Source: Drechslerella dactyloides (taxonomy: Eukaryota > Ascomycota > Orbiliomycetes > Orbiliales > Orbiliaceae). Taken from it: DNA of 64,000 nucleotides. Numbering within the stretch: the first letter of the stretch is position 1; every line of letters begins with the position of its first letter. The position numbers were made by a program, and so were the translations under genes. The stretch is taken from positions 186,001 through 250,000 of the forward strand of contig JAGTWJ010000003.1 of the NCBI GenBank assembly GCA_020064725.1, written 5' to 3'. The notes beneath the pieces were generated by a model, which worked only from the letters and a program-made list of their open reading frames with translations, did not search any database and was not told the DNA's origin. Of the stretch, positions 45,980 through 58,039 are shown one piece after another.

Positions 45980-47240
45980 ATGACGGCTGATACCCTCGAG
46001 ATACATCTTGTGAATAGGACCTGTTCCCACAAAGTGTTCGCCACGGTGACTGGTTTGGCCATAGATAAGGAGAACTGCTGGTTCCTTCTCCAGGCGGACG
46101 GGTGCACTCCCTATTATCCATCATCTCCTAGCGAGATCTTGCAACCCCTGTCGGCAGACTGTGCCATCTCGCTCGGCGCTCCTGGCGAAACACGAGTAAT
46201 CACCATACCAAGGATCGCGGGAGGAAGGATATATCTATCGATGGAACAGCCTATCGTCTTTTTACTAAACCCTGGTCCCGCACTCGTAAGCGCACACCTC
46301 GCCGTTTCATCACTTTGCATTCAGCTTGCAGATGGTAGATACATCGAGTCAATAATGCCCAAGCTGGATATAAAGTGAACTTGCGGACAGAAACATGTTA
46401 ACCTATGTGTAGGTAGAGCCATCTGTCACGAATCCTACTGATGCGAATTACAAAACCAACTGGTCCTTCATGGAATTTACATACAATCACGATCAGCTCT
46501 ATGCTAACATTAGCTACGTTGATTTTGTCGGCTTCCCAATCGGGTTGAGCTTGACAACCTCGACCGGAGCCGAAAAACAAGTCTTAGGCCTATCTCGTGA
46601 AGGTCCAGCGAGAGTCGCAGACGGTCTGGTCACCCAGCAGCAACAAGATGGGCGAAAGTGGGGTGATCTAATAGTGAGAGATGATTCTGGCAGAATTCTT
46701 CGTATTCTCAGCCCGAATCAAGGAATGGTGCTCAACCCTTCACTTTTCGCCGACTACTTTGAGTCTTATGTCGATGACGTGTGGTCCTATTACCGTTGCC
46801 ACAAGCTGCAGATAGACACTCAATGCCATTTTGGGATTATTTCCGGGACAGTCGACGATACTGGGGAGCTGTTGACTGTCGACGGACTCGAGTTCAGAAA
46901 GCCAAATACTAAGGATATATTCAGCGCCTCGTCGGGCCCATTTCAAACTGGCGCGGACGCAAAACGAAACGCGATAATCCCGCGGCTTAATGCTGAGCTG
47001 AATCGGTCGGTAATGCTACGCTGCGACTGTGAGATACCTAGCCACAGTCGTGAATCATACTATAGACATGAGATCACAAACCACTACGCAAGACTTGTTC
47101 ATGAAGCGAATGTCGATGGACGGGGATACGCACACCCATACGATGACGTCGCGGCAAGTGCTGGCGAAGACCATAGCGGATTTGTCAATGACGGTGCGCC
47201 CAGGAGATTGACGATCATAGTGGGAGGAGAGGTGGAGTGA
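45980..47240 (+). CDS. GH64-like beta-1,3-glucanase (thaumatin-like fold)
   Basis: Exons 45980..46285 and 46413..47240 (intron 127 nt, phase 0); 377 residues. The sequence begins TADTLEIHLVNRT and continues with GRIYLSMEQPIVFLLNPG, then WSFMEFTYNHDQLYANISYVD and FVGFPIGLSLTT. These are features of family 64 enzymes, which cut beta-1,3-glucan in an endo manner and release pentasaccharides; the fold is thaumatin-like. C-terminal blocks CHFGIISGTVDD, RLNAELNRSVML and HEANVDGRGYAHPYDDV fit the same family. No signal peptide follows this Met, so the enzyme might be cytosolic, exported unconventionally, or have a missed 5' exon. Fungal members are poorly studied. Confidence 0.8.
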
Positions 47241-48778
47241 CCGTCATGTCCTTGGAGGATCTTGTGAGATGTAGGGGCTTATGTCTGTTACAAGTTGGCG
47301 GAAACATATTTTAACATGATTTTCAGTTGATGGTATAGATTATTATGTGCAGTTGCCAAATCAGGATCGCTCGCCCCAATCTGAGAGTAGTCTCAAGCTA
47401 GACGCCTGCCCACTCCAGTGGAAAACTGAGTGGTTTCACGAAAGCTTACGACGGCTGTAGATAGACTATTTGGTCAGGCGTTGTTGTCAGGTTTCTAATA
47501 CGGCAATAGGTCCGCATGGATACATCATCAATACAATAGGCCCCAGGATCGAACAACTGCATAGTATACAAAGCTAAGCAGGCGCATTGGGTCCATGAGA
47601 CCTCATTCGCCCCGGATCTTCGAGAACAATAGTTGGTCGAGTTTGGGGTAATGCAACAGCATCTTAGCTAGGAATGATATATAATGTAGATGTAGCTCTC
47701 GAACGTCTTAGCTGTAACTGTGCAGCCTGCAGGGTACCATCTCGCATTGCATTGCAGTTGGCCTTGGTGAACCAGCACCCGTCTTGCCCCCCCAGGACAA
47801 GCTGGCTTGTTTGGGCCTGAGCCGGCTCAGCTTGTCTTGGCTCCTCTCTTTCATCAAAGCCTCAATCCGGTTTCCTGCGGAATATGTCGGTGCTACCGAT
47901 GCTCTTATTGTGGCACCACAAACCGGTCCAAAATGATAAGGTTCAGAATTCAGATCCGAAGGATCTTCGTCGAATCCTTAGGAACGGCCAGAGACGATTG
48001 GACAATGATGTAATAGAGCACTACATTCGTTGTCAATTAGAGTGTTACTGACCTCTGATGAAAATATAGCCCACAGCAATCCAGGGTACCCAGGCCTACA
48101 GCTGCAGGAAAGCCCAGTCTCGACACAGGCAAAAAGCAAGCTTGAATGCGTTGACCGACTAAGTCTCCAACGCGACACGGAGCTCTGATTTCAGACAAGA
48201 CGTCTTGTGTCAACCTAAAACATCCGGTAGGCTCGGAAACCCATGAATTTGTAAACGCTGTTTGCATTAACTACTCAGATCAAATTTGGAACTGTCAATC
48301 GATCCGCTATTGCTGATTCTAGAATCGGATAGGTCGCTAGCACCGTCTTCGCTAAGACCCGGTCGAGATGTATCGGTGTAGTGTAGCTTACATTGCATAT
48401 GGCCGCCTGAAATCCACCTGGGTCAGTCTGCTTAGGCTAAGCTCGATTATCTATCGCGCCACATTGGGGCAGCAGGTCAGCCTGCCGTAGCCGTATGCTG
48501 TGGCTTATATTTTACACCGTGCTTGAAGATGTATATAAACTGGATCTCTCGGGTCCAGCAGATATTTTCTCCCCCATCATCCGCAGGCACTTCAGCTTCG
48601 CAAGCTTAGTTAACAATCCGACAGTCGCTCTCGGTTTCGAAGTTATATTTACTTCAATCTTGTTTGACTCGACCAATTCGTTCTGTCACGAAGAAACTAC
48701 CGGCTCCCCAGCGAATATACCACGCGAAACCCAGCGATTTAACATAAGCCCGTTGCTTAATTTATCACAAGCGCCAAG
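47241..48778. other. Intergenic, about 1.5 kb
   Basis: No supported gene. Contains the 3' end of the GH64-like gene and the promoter of the small secreted protein gene. Confidence 0.5.
48531..48538 (+). promoter_or_regulatory. Possible TATA box upstream of the small secreted protein gene
   Basis: GTATATAA, about 240 bp upstream of the ATG at 48779, same strand. Farther than usual, so uncertain. Confidence 0.35.
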
Positions 48779-49246
48779 ATGCAGTTCTTCACTATTGCCT
48801 CTCTCCTCCTTGTCAGGTAGGTTCCAGGACGAACCCCAATTCGTGACCGGCACCCGCTAATGAATGTTGATGATTACAGCATTCCGGCTGCTTTAGCAGG
48901 CCCAATCATGACAGCCGAGTTATACGCTCTGGCCGGACCAACGACTACTTCTTCCTCGACAATAACCGCTGCTCCGAGCGCCTCTTCTCCAGCTGTTCCT
49001 CTTTGCCCTTTCTCCAAGACTGTCACAGCCCAGCGCTCGTGCACGGCTCCAGCCTGCTCTGAGCCTATGTTTTGCGCAGCAATGATCGTTCAGCAAGACT
49101 TCGCCTGTGACTGCTTCGACAAGCCACCTTCAACAACGACAGTTACGCCTCGGTGTCCGAGCGATTGCGAGTGCTCAATTCCTACTCAATTTGTCGTACC
49201 AAAGGGCTGCAAACCGACCGCCGCACCCAACGGCTTCGGCTACTAG
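48779..49246 (+). CDS. Small cysteine-rich secreted protein
   Basis: Exons 48779..48816 and 48880..49246 with a 63-nt intron (phase 2) inside the signal peptide; 134 residues. The N-terminus (MQFFTIASLLLVSIPAALAG) is a clear signal peptide, cleaved near Ala18. The mature part is Ser/Thr/Pro-rich for about 35 residues, then carries ten Cys (PLC, RSC, PAC, MFC, FACDC, PRC, SDCEC, KGC). Size, secretion and paired Cys are typical of apoplastic effector candidates or small surface proteins. It does not fit the eight-Cys CFEM spacing or the hydrophobin CC doublets. The function is unknown. The gene follows the GH5 and GH64-like genes on the same strand, so the three could be part of one secretome patch. 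Confidence 0.82.
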
Positions 49247-50102
49247 TTTGAGAATATCTGTTTCTAAACAGTAGTGTTTACCGGAACCGACGAACCTGTC
49301 GCGATTGTGGCTAGTATCGTATTATGAGTTACGAGATCAAATTTAATGATGGGGCTGCCTTAAATGTGTAGGAGGGCTAAGGTCTTTGGATAGGGCTTTT
49401 GACATGGTTATGTCCGACTTCTACGTTTGCGTGTATTTTAGAGTACAATAGCTTAGAACCTCTGCAGCTACTGAGGCCGCAGCTACCAATCGATCACGAA
49501 GATAACAATATTTAAAAACATGTAATAAGATGAACGTATCATTGGTATCACCAATTTGGCGTTGTGTGACTAGTCTGCCGATTAAAAAATGAGCCCGATC
49601 CCAGTTGAAATTCCGTACGCAGGTACCGGGCGTTAATCTCTCCGCAAGGAGATTTCGGACTCAGCCAGTCTGCATAAGCCACGGGTATCCTTCCGATATC
49701 AAAAACTTATTACGGAATTCAACCTTCGCAAAAGATAACGACCTTCCAGGATCCGGATGGCCTAAAGATATTATAATAGACTGTCCCAAATTGCGGCCAA
49801 CTCGTTTGGCCGTATATTAATATTTTTATTATGCAGATACACGCTCGCAGGCTAAGCCCGGGGTATCTGCAAAGGGCACGAGCCCGCGCCCGACTGCAAT
49901 GTGGAAGCCCCCAACAATTATTAACACCTGGTACGCCACTGAAGATGCCCTTTGACCCCATTAATTGTGCGTGCTTTGGCAGTATTTATCGGGCTAGCAC
50001 AGAAGCCACTTGCCATACCTACCATTCTCTAACATCGTTCGCGATTCCAGCGCGATCGACAATCCGGATGGACATAACTAAACATCCGCGCAAAACAGGA
50101 GA
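49247..50102. other. Convergent intergenic region
   Basis: About 850 bp between the secreted protein gene and the Tvp38-like gene. No further feature. Confidence 0.5.
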
Positions 50103-51589
50103 TCAAACCAGTTCTCTCCCTGTCATCGGCCTTTTAGCCAGCTGCAGGCTCACTGATGAAGCGTTTTGACTCGGAGGCCCGTTATAAAAATTATAACCGT
50201 CTGATGATCCGCCCCAACTCAGTTTCCCAACTGACTGAATCGGGGCTAATCTATAAGTCTGAGATTCCTGTGCTACTGATCCCGGTCTAGAGATTTCGTG
50301 TTCATCGTCCGTTGTCGTTTGTACGCCAATTGCGCCAATCTTGCGTACTTCATTTTCCTCATATGCCTCATCGTCGCCAATGAAAGTTATCGGGCTTTTA
50401 ATTTCGACCGCTTCTTCGTCATATTTATCGGAAAGAATGTGCTGGCTGCCAGTATTTCTGTTTGCCATCTCAATTGCGGTCTCTCCATCAACATCATAAC
50501 CACCAGCAGCATTTCGGAGAACTTCAGCTTCCGCCAGCAAGCGGGGGCGAACTTGGCGCATCTTCCAGTAAACGTATGCTGCAGCAAATATAGTGACAGC
50601 AAATGTGATCGCCAGAACAACATTAGAAGCTGTCTTCCCACTCTTGGGGTCGTTCACTATAACGCCAACGTATACAACTATTCGGATGGACAGAGGACAA
50701 GTAAGCATACATCTTCGCAAACTTTTCATCCCTAGAGCGGATTGCATATGTACGTACTAACTGCTTGTTTAGGCAAACTGAGAAATGTGGCGACCAAGAA
50801 GGCCCAGACGCTAATTCCACAGGTTGAAAACACTGCCGTTGTGAGATGTGATGGTATCGCAGAGAGCCGGGCTATAAAGACAAACTATCGGACCGGTAAG
50901 TATAAGCATCCCAGATAAATAAAATAAGACACTGAAATCTTGTTATATGAACACCTACCCATATGCCGCCCTCTCTGGTCACTGTCGCCAGACTCGCGTA
51001 GTTCAAGTTCCTTAATTCTTCCTTTTCGGCCCGATGCCTTAAGAATCCTTTGAAGGCATAATAAGTGCCGACCTCCCCAAGAAACGTGCCCGCAGCGACG
51101 ATGCCGAAGCCTATCCAGAGCCCGTATACGATACCGCATAGAACCGCAACTATTTCGTGGCCAAATAATGGTGGGAAAGAAATGATGAACAGGATTATGA
51201 TGGGAATCACCCAACCTCCGGGAAGATTTCTGATTTTTTGAGAAACAGGGTGAAGCCACTATCGCACACCATTGTTATGTTAATTGAGTCTGCGCTCAAA
51301 GATAAAGAACAAAAGTGCGACATACTTCGACAATCTGACTGTGGTATATAGTTATGAGAATTGGAATGACCACCAGAATAATCAATATAATCCACCAAGC
51401 TGCAGGTAGTAGGTGTAAGCATCTCCCTTATTGCCGTTACTATGATCGAGAAAGATAGCACATACGAATATATTTTTTATGGCGGAAGAACTTTTTCCAA
51501 TTGAACGGTTCATATGTTGGAATTGGCCGCGGTTGGGCTTCTTTGCCAGGGCTTGTCGAGGTTGAACGGGAGGCCGGCTCCATCGTCAT
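50103..51589 (-). CDS. Tvp38/VTT-domain (DedA superfamily) membrane protein, five exons
   Basis: Exons 51589..51466, 51399..51326, 51258..50959, 50884..50758 and 50677..50103 (introns 66-80 nt; phases 1, 0, 0, 1); 399 residues. A cytosolic N-terminus leads to a helix (PWWIILIILVVIPILITIY), then the VTT core: GGWVIPIIILFIISFPPLFG, VLCGIVYGLWIGFGIVAAGT, FLGEVGTYYAFK and the ARLSAIPSH ... AVFSTCGI element, and a helix near the C-terminus (VLAITFAVTIFAAAYVYW). The FLGE and ARLSxIP motifs are landmarks of the family, which includes yeast Tvp38 and lipid scramblases such as TMEM41B/VMP1. The tail (about 160 residues) is acidic and Ser-rich. Site is probably Golgi/late secretory membranes. Start chosen as the first of two close ATGs (second at 51583). 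Confidence 0.9.
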
Positions 51590-53625
51590 AATCGCGATAA
51601 AAGGTTATTGGAGATATTTCGAAAAAGCGAACAGGAAGGGTAACGGAAGGAACACCAGCTCCAGCTGTCAAGGCTTTCCAAGTGAAGGCAACCCAGTGTG
51701 ACAGAGCTGTTTTACGTGTATATTTGGCCGTTTCGGATATACAACTCGAAAATCAGGCTTTTTGCACGACATCGGTCACGGTCGTACGAATTGGTGAATA
51801 GGTTGTCGACGTCTCCTCGAAGTTAGAAATCAGGCTGCACACGAGAGCTTGTATATATGCATGTGGACAGGTAAATTTCTTCTTGGGAATATTTTGGATA
51901 AATAGAGTGCCCTGTCGTCGTCACATTCGAGGTTTCCTGGAGGCGGATTATAAAACTAAAAGTGAGGCATGATTGAGCAGGAGATTAAGACGAAGCGGTT
52001 TTAGACTAGAAATCCAGGGGTGCGCTGGACAAATCAGATGTTGCGTTGGTGATTCGCCATGCCGCAACCATCTAGGCAGAAATACGTTGTATATTCACAA
52101 GAGCGTATGATTGGATTTTAACGGTACTGACGTGATACAAATTGACGGGGCAAACAGCAATTATCTCAAGTTTCTGTTTCTGGTGGTTGGAAAGCAAAGG
52201 GGCTTGGGAATATTTGATGATTTACTGGTTTGCCGAGTTGGAATGTGCCCACTCTTCGAATAGTCCATTCCAAGATCCAATCGAGCACTCGAATGCCTAT
52301 CGAATTTCCCGTCTTCTTTTTTTCCCCTTGCAGTTTCCAAATCTTAGCTTTTTCTTGGCTACCTACCTGCGGCTAAGCGACCCCAACCAGTACTGCAGTC
52401 TTGAAAGCAAGTCGCGACGTCGCTTCAATTTGAATATCTACTCCTATTCAACTGTACCATCCGCTACTGGTTGGGCAAAATCTAGAACCAGCCCCTGCTT
52501 TAGCTATCTAAAAGTAAATTTTGTATCGAGTATATACGAATAACTTTTGACCTTATCCTCTTATAATATCCGTGGTTATAGCTTCTAAATGGATGGTGTG
52601 GCTGGGTGTCATCCGCGACAACAGTGAAACGTCGGCATGCAGTAATTCTCCTGGTGTTGGAGACAAGACGGCAACTCGCCCCCTCCACAAACTTCCTGAA
52701 GGCCGGTTTCTATCTAAATGGAATCCTGTGCTCTAAATTGCCCTGCCGACGCTCCAGCTTAAAAAAGTCTCTTCTGTCTTAAATTCTACTATTTCAAAGT
52801 TACATACACATGCCGACCTCAAGCGCTGGGTGTTATGCAACAAGCTAGGCTCAACTTCTATAGGCTAACAAGAGGGTAACTAAGTAAGTAGGTCATACTT
52901 GAGTAATTGTAGCCAAACAAGGTGAAATGGAATGCTGAGGGCGGGGGCATACAGTACGTTCTAGAACTCAAATGCGACACCAGGACTCACCCTCCATTCG
53001 GTTAAAAATTTCCGACGTAATTATATCCGATCTTTTGTGTAAGATATCGGTAGTATATGAAAAACGCTGGGAAGGAAGTGGCGTCAACTAATATGTAGCG
53101 CGTGGCCCATCATATGCATTATTGCTTACGTTGAACCCGTGTCCACCGGTTCCACGCAAACCGCGGGTCAAGCACTTGAGCTGGGCATCACAACTACAAA
53201 TTTACTCAAGCTTAAGTACAGACACATACATGTACCTTCGTGCGTGTTTGGTTTGCGAGACCATAAAGTTGTACCGAATCGGCTGCAATCCAAGGATTAT
53301 AGAAGCGATTAATTGTAGCGGCGCCAACACGATTCTAAAAACGTGGATCCTTAACCAGTGCCTCCCCCTTCCCCGAGGAATATTGTTCAAACAATTGAAG
53401 CGAAGGTCGAGATCGAGATCAAACCTTCTCTCCCCTGTATGCTTCCCGGAATTTAATACGAGCGAGCAATCCCTTGAGTACCCATGGACGGCATTACCCA
53501 GGGCTACGGGCATATTGAGCCCCCCAGAATCCGATATCTCGTGTGATATACATGCAAAGAACACCCACTGGCACCTGAACGCCGCTAGAGCCTGCGCCTA
53601 TACCTCACCTTGTCTAATTGTTTAC
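51590..53625. other. Intergenic, about 2 kb, no supported gene
   Basis: AT-rich with scattered short frames (52142-52543 and 53122-53652 plus) that show no domain. A short AAGTAAGT-rich patch lies near 52880. The promoter of the Tvp38-like gene is at the left end. Confidence 0.5.
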
Positions 53626-55311
53626 TCAGGCCAGTATTCTCCGTTCTGGTAACATCTCACTCCACCTTTCAAACGTCTCCTTCATCACATCTACTCCCCA
53701 CATATAATCCTGCCACTGCTGATCTGACCACAGGTCCGGGTTCCTTTTCTCTCCTGCTCCAGCCTCCCTTTTAGTAGCTGCCTCCGTACTGTCTCTTATC
53801 TTCCTGTCCCTCTCCTCTTGTTCTCTTCCATCGGGTAGATGAAGTACTCTCTGAGTTTCCCTCGCCGAAGCCTGTATTGCTTCGCCTCTAGCCTTCCTGA
53901 TTGTCTGGTAGACCTGAAGCGCGTCATCAATACCGCTCTTGGACTTGATCAGACCCAGCGCAACGGTAAGTACCGCCGCATCTTCGATCGCGTTGGCAGC
54001 GCCCTGCGCTACATAAGGTAACATTGGATGACAAGCATCGCCCACAAGGACGAATTTGTTCTCAACCCACGAGGGTAAAGGGGCATGGGAATTTAGCGTC
54101 CATTCCATGACTTCGCCGTCAGGGACATATGAGAGCAGATGTCGGACTGTGGAATTCCATCCAGCATATGTCTTGAGCATTCCTGCCTTCGTGCCCCGAG
54201 AGGTCCATGATTCGGTTTGCTTTTGGGTAAGACGTATCGGGTGAATCAAGACCATGTTGTATAGTTTGTTTGAGCGGAGAGGATATGCCATGATCTGATG
54301 GAGTTTGGGGATTTTCAGCCTGTCGTCCCGAAGAATAGGTATTGCCTGACGCAAATGGGGCAGCACTTACGTGCCCTCCAGGTCCCATCCATCTACTTCC
54401 CGTGACACCCTTGAGTAGTCTTAATGCCTTCTCGTCACCCTTCATTCGCTCCTCGTCGATTAGGATTCTGTATGCTGCGTCGCCAGTGCTCATTGTTCCA
54501 TGCTGATATCCTTTGCGTTTCGCTATTTCTTCTCTAACGAAGCTCTTAACGCCGTCCGCGGCAATTACAACGTCGCCAGAAACCCATTCGCCAGAGGCAA
54601 GTTGCACTCGTGGCGAGAAGTCCTCAGTGATGGCTGTGATGACAGCCGCCGTGCGTATGGTGACACCAAGCGCCAGAGCACGATTAAGCAGAGCGCGTTG
54701 AAGGTCAGCACGATGTGCGACCATGAGCGGGGCGTTATATCTATTGCCAACCTATTGATCTCGCGTCATCAGAAGTCAGTATACTGGTATCATCCCCATT
54801 ATCTCAGCCTCTTTGAAGACTCTTCGGCTGACGATTGGAATCAAGATATCATTACCGCCGGCATTAACCTTGCCCTTCCTATTTCCGCGTCATCCTCCCA
54901 TCTTCTAAGCGACAGCGTTTGCAACATGATGCCGTCTTTCTTCAGCTCATCCAGCACACCAAATCTATCTAAAATTCGAGACGCGTTAGGAGCGACTTGG
55001 ATACCCGCGCCTACGTCCTTAATGTCGGATACAGCCTCAAAAACGGTGACCGTGTGCCCAGACATCCGCAAGCCAATGGCAGACGCTAGCCCACCCATGC
55101 CAGCGCCGATGACAAGCACGTTCAGTGGCGTCGACGCACGGAATTCCCGCCATGCTCTCTTAGAGAAGTCGAAAGCTGGGGATGCTGGAACAGAAGTGCA
55201 AGATATCGTAGGTCCGCTCTTCGTATATAGATCTGTAATTGCGTCCACAGGCTTATGGACGACAGCAACCGCGTTGGCCTTGTTGGATTTTATATGCGTT
55301 GTCGCTGGCAT
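53626..55311 (-). CDS. FAD-dependent monooxygenase (salicylate-hydroxylase-like)
   Basis: Exons 55311..54856, 54751..54371 and 54294..53626 (introns 104 and 76 nt, both phase 0); 501 residues. Class A flavoprotein landmarks: the dinucleotide-binding GAGMGG (69-74) followed by VTVFEA, then VGAGIQVAPNASRILDRFG; HRADLQRAL; the DG motif VVIAADGVKSFVRE (Asp218); the GD motif VLVGDACHPMLPYVAQGAAN (Gly364-Asp365). Such enzymes use NAD(P)H and O2 to hydroxylate aromatic or polyketide substrates. The N-terminal ~60 residues before the first beta strand are longer than usual. Start at the ATG 55311; a TAG acceptor just upstream leaves room for an extra 5' exon. It is the first of four minus-strand genes (53.6-62.2 kb) with tailoring-type functions. 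Confidence 0.9.
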
Positions 55312-57076
55312 TTCCACCCTAGACACAAAGATAACAGTTGGCGAGCGACAGCTGGTAACCCCTATGCTGGTGAAATGGACTGGCTTAGGTACTATTGTGA
55401 GGTTACGATTTGCTGTGTAGAAACTGACAAAAAGGCTCTAACTTCCAGAATTGGTGCCTGTCGAAATTCAACCGTGGGTATATATATCTCAGAACCTGAT
55501 TCTACACCCAGCTTCCGAACGACCATGCCGCGGATCCTCGTTGAGTGCAACCTCAAGCCAGCAATCTTTCAAGTAGTAGCTGAGTAACGTTAGTGCCGGC
55601 CCTCGCTGCCGGCATTGCTTCCCGATAGCAAAAGCCAAGTCAGGAATCTAATCGCCTCGTCTGCAGAAGCCCCTGATTGGCTCGAAAATGACAACCAGCA
55701 CCTTCGTAAAAGGCGGAAACATTACGTCCCGAGCGACCGTCGGCAATCAGCGAGAGCGCGTGGTTAAGGTTATGTTATACTTGACTAGTGCATTTTTATA
55801 GAGGCGCGGTGCGGCCGCGCTGACCGAATACGATACTTCGCCCGTATAAGCACAAGGGGGGGTTCACCACCATGCTAAACTCTCCGCACAGATACTCCGC
55901 TCCTGAGGATATCGTAGGCAACATGAAAAAGTGCGATAGAAATGGTCTCGATTCGCATATCCCTAGGAAGACACAGGGAGCAGCACATGGTCATAGTGAA
56001 ATAATATTATATCCCTGTTTGGAGTCCAAATATTCATGAAGTTAGATGTGCTTGAGGGTTTCATGAGCTCACAAAGTCAGCAGCTGACAGCACACAAGCC
56101 TTATCTTCAAGCCTCATACGAGCAACGAATAAAAATCGATATAAGGTAATGTTAGATTGCATATAGGAAAGATAGAAGGACACATTTCATGCTACAAAAC
56201 ATGGTTCGGCTTATCGATCCGGCAGTCGTTGCTGTCAGTGGGGGACGAACCAAAATCCGGTAACACGGTAAGTTGAGGTCAGTGCGCTAGATGCGCAAAC
56301 GGGTCTGGATCTAGCCTGAAGAAAATGATGCCGATTGAACAAGCCGAAACTGAAAAGGTGCAAGCTCGCAAACACAACTTGTGGGAAGTTACCAAGAAAT
56401 TCAAATTGTGTGCCCGCCTCGATAACATCGGCTAATAAGCATGAGCCAATGCTCGTATAATCGGATATGCTTGGTAGACGGGAAATGTGCAGCCAGGCGA
56501 GGCATTCACACATGCATGATAGCCGGCTAGAAAGGCCGGATTTTGAACGTGTATCATTTATACGACCCTGGCGGGCGCGTAAGAAATGCAAGATATCAGT
56601 AAGAGGGGTGGCATCTAGCGCAAGAGACCAAAGCTATTAGACGATATTTATGCTACCCAGTTACTAACCGGAACTGATATGGGTGATTTGTGCACCTGGG
56701 GTTTCTCCGTTCCGTTGTACCAGCCAACTGGCGGTTATCTGATTAATTTTCGGCTGTACCTTGGGAGAGAGACAATGCAATGCCGGCCGGATAGGTTGCG
56801 CAAGACAGTCAATAAGATGCTTTACGCAGATCTATATCATGGTAGACTAAATACTTACTTACTGCATGTAGTTCATAACCAACATTAATGGTAAATACAT
56901 GGCCATACGAAGTGCAAGCTCACGTCTAAAAACTCAAAGACGATGCAAGAGCTTATGATATGTTTATCAGGATCGCAGCATTAGTCCGAGGTGGACTAGG
57001 TAGTAGGCACATGGTTATGATATTTGACATGCCGCGATCAAGCGATGACCGACAAGAAACCAGAAACGCTGACCTT
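55312..57076. other. Intergenic, about 1.75 kb
   Basis: Holds the promoter of the monooxygenase gene and the 3' end of the NmrA-like gene. No gene supported. Confidence 0.45.
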
Positions 57077-58039
57077 TCAGTGCGCCTCCGCGAATTTCTT
57101 TATCGCCTCAGCTCCATGCTCTCGCAAGTCAGCATTCCATAGCGTTTGCTTATCGCTCCCGTTCAGAATCACGTCAATAAATGTTGCTGCTACAGCCTGT
57201 TGGCTTACGGACCACTTCCCCCCCAACAGCCGCCACATGAGAGGCTCTCCGTTGGTGATCATTGCAGGCTTGGCGAAAATAGCTTCAAGCCGACCCTCTT
57301 TCTCAACATCGAGAATGTATTTTTCGGTCCAGCTCTGCAAATCAGCTCGGTCGAAATTGCCATTAGCGCAGTAAAGCGATACCCTGAGAAACATCTGTAA
57401 ATCGAGGCTTACCCGAGTTTTCCTTGTCTCCTCTGCGAACCAAAGATTCTTGTCGAGCACCTCTGGGCCAGGAGCCAAGAAGCCGCTGGTGTAGATGAAG
57501 CGGAATTTCGCGCCACTGGGTGGTGGGGATAGTCTGGTTGAGAATGTTTTGGCAGATTGCGAAGGCCATTCGATGTTTATCTTTTTGAGCGTTTCCCTCG
57601 GTATGCCGGCAGCTTTTTTCGGCGTCGTGCCCATCATCCTAAGACCATAATTCCAATATCATGAGGTTAGACCTGTGCTTGTTCGGGACTGGAAACAATT
57701 ATTTGAGCGCTTTAACGTCAGAGCGCTTTCCGTACTTTGTACCCTGTGCGGGATGGGCTTATGTTGTCAAGAATGAATGAGGGACCGAGGATCTAAAGTA
57801 AGCTGATGATGAACGTACCAGATGCAGCCGACGGCGCCGTCCATCTTTTGGATAACGTCTTCCGAGTATTCCCCGAAATCGTCGACTTTGATAGCTATAA
57901 TTTTCTTTTCGTTCTCAAACTCTGGCGCCAGATCTCGGCGGGCTAAAGTGACAATGGAGGTGATTTGCGTATTGGCAATGCACTGGCGGACGACTTCAGG
58001 GCCCAGATAGCCGGTGACACCCGTCAAGATGACCTTCAT
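57077..58039 (-). CDS. NAD(P)-binding Rossmann-fold protein (NmrA-like/atypical SDR)
   Basis: Exons 58039..57819 and 57638..57077 (intron 180 nt, phase 2), 260 residues. The start KVILTGVTGYLGPEVVRQC is a Rossmann beta-alpha-beta with the G-x-x-G-x-x-G glycine pattern (7-13) of atypical short-chain dehydrogenases. Later KKINIEWP, KFRFIYTSGFLAP and LEAIFAKPAMITNG fit the same fold, but no Y-x-x-x-K catalytic motif is clear. A 78-nt in-frame segment (57412..57335, GTAAGC to GCAG) interrupts the family pattern between EETRKTR and SWTEKYIL and is probably a further intron, which would give 234 residues. Substrate unknown. The upstream in-frame ATG at 58162 would add 41 residues. It lies between monooxygenase and acyltransferase genes on the same strand. 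Confidence 0.8.

Noticed and set aside
53122..53652. 176-codon plus-strand frame
   Set aside because: Starts at TTG, has no domain or signal peptide, and overlaps the 3' end of the monooxygenase.
54500..55420. 306-codon open frame on the plus strand
   Set aside because: Antisense to the FAD monooxygenase, whose motifs are clear; no domain on this strand.
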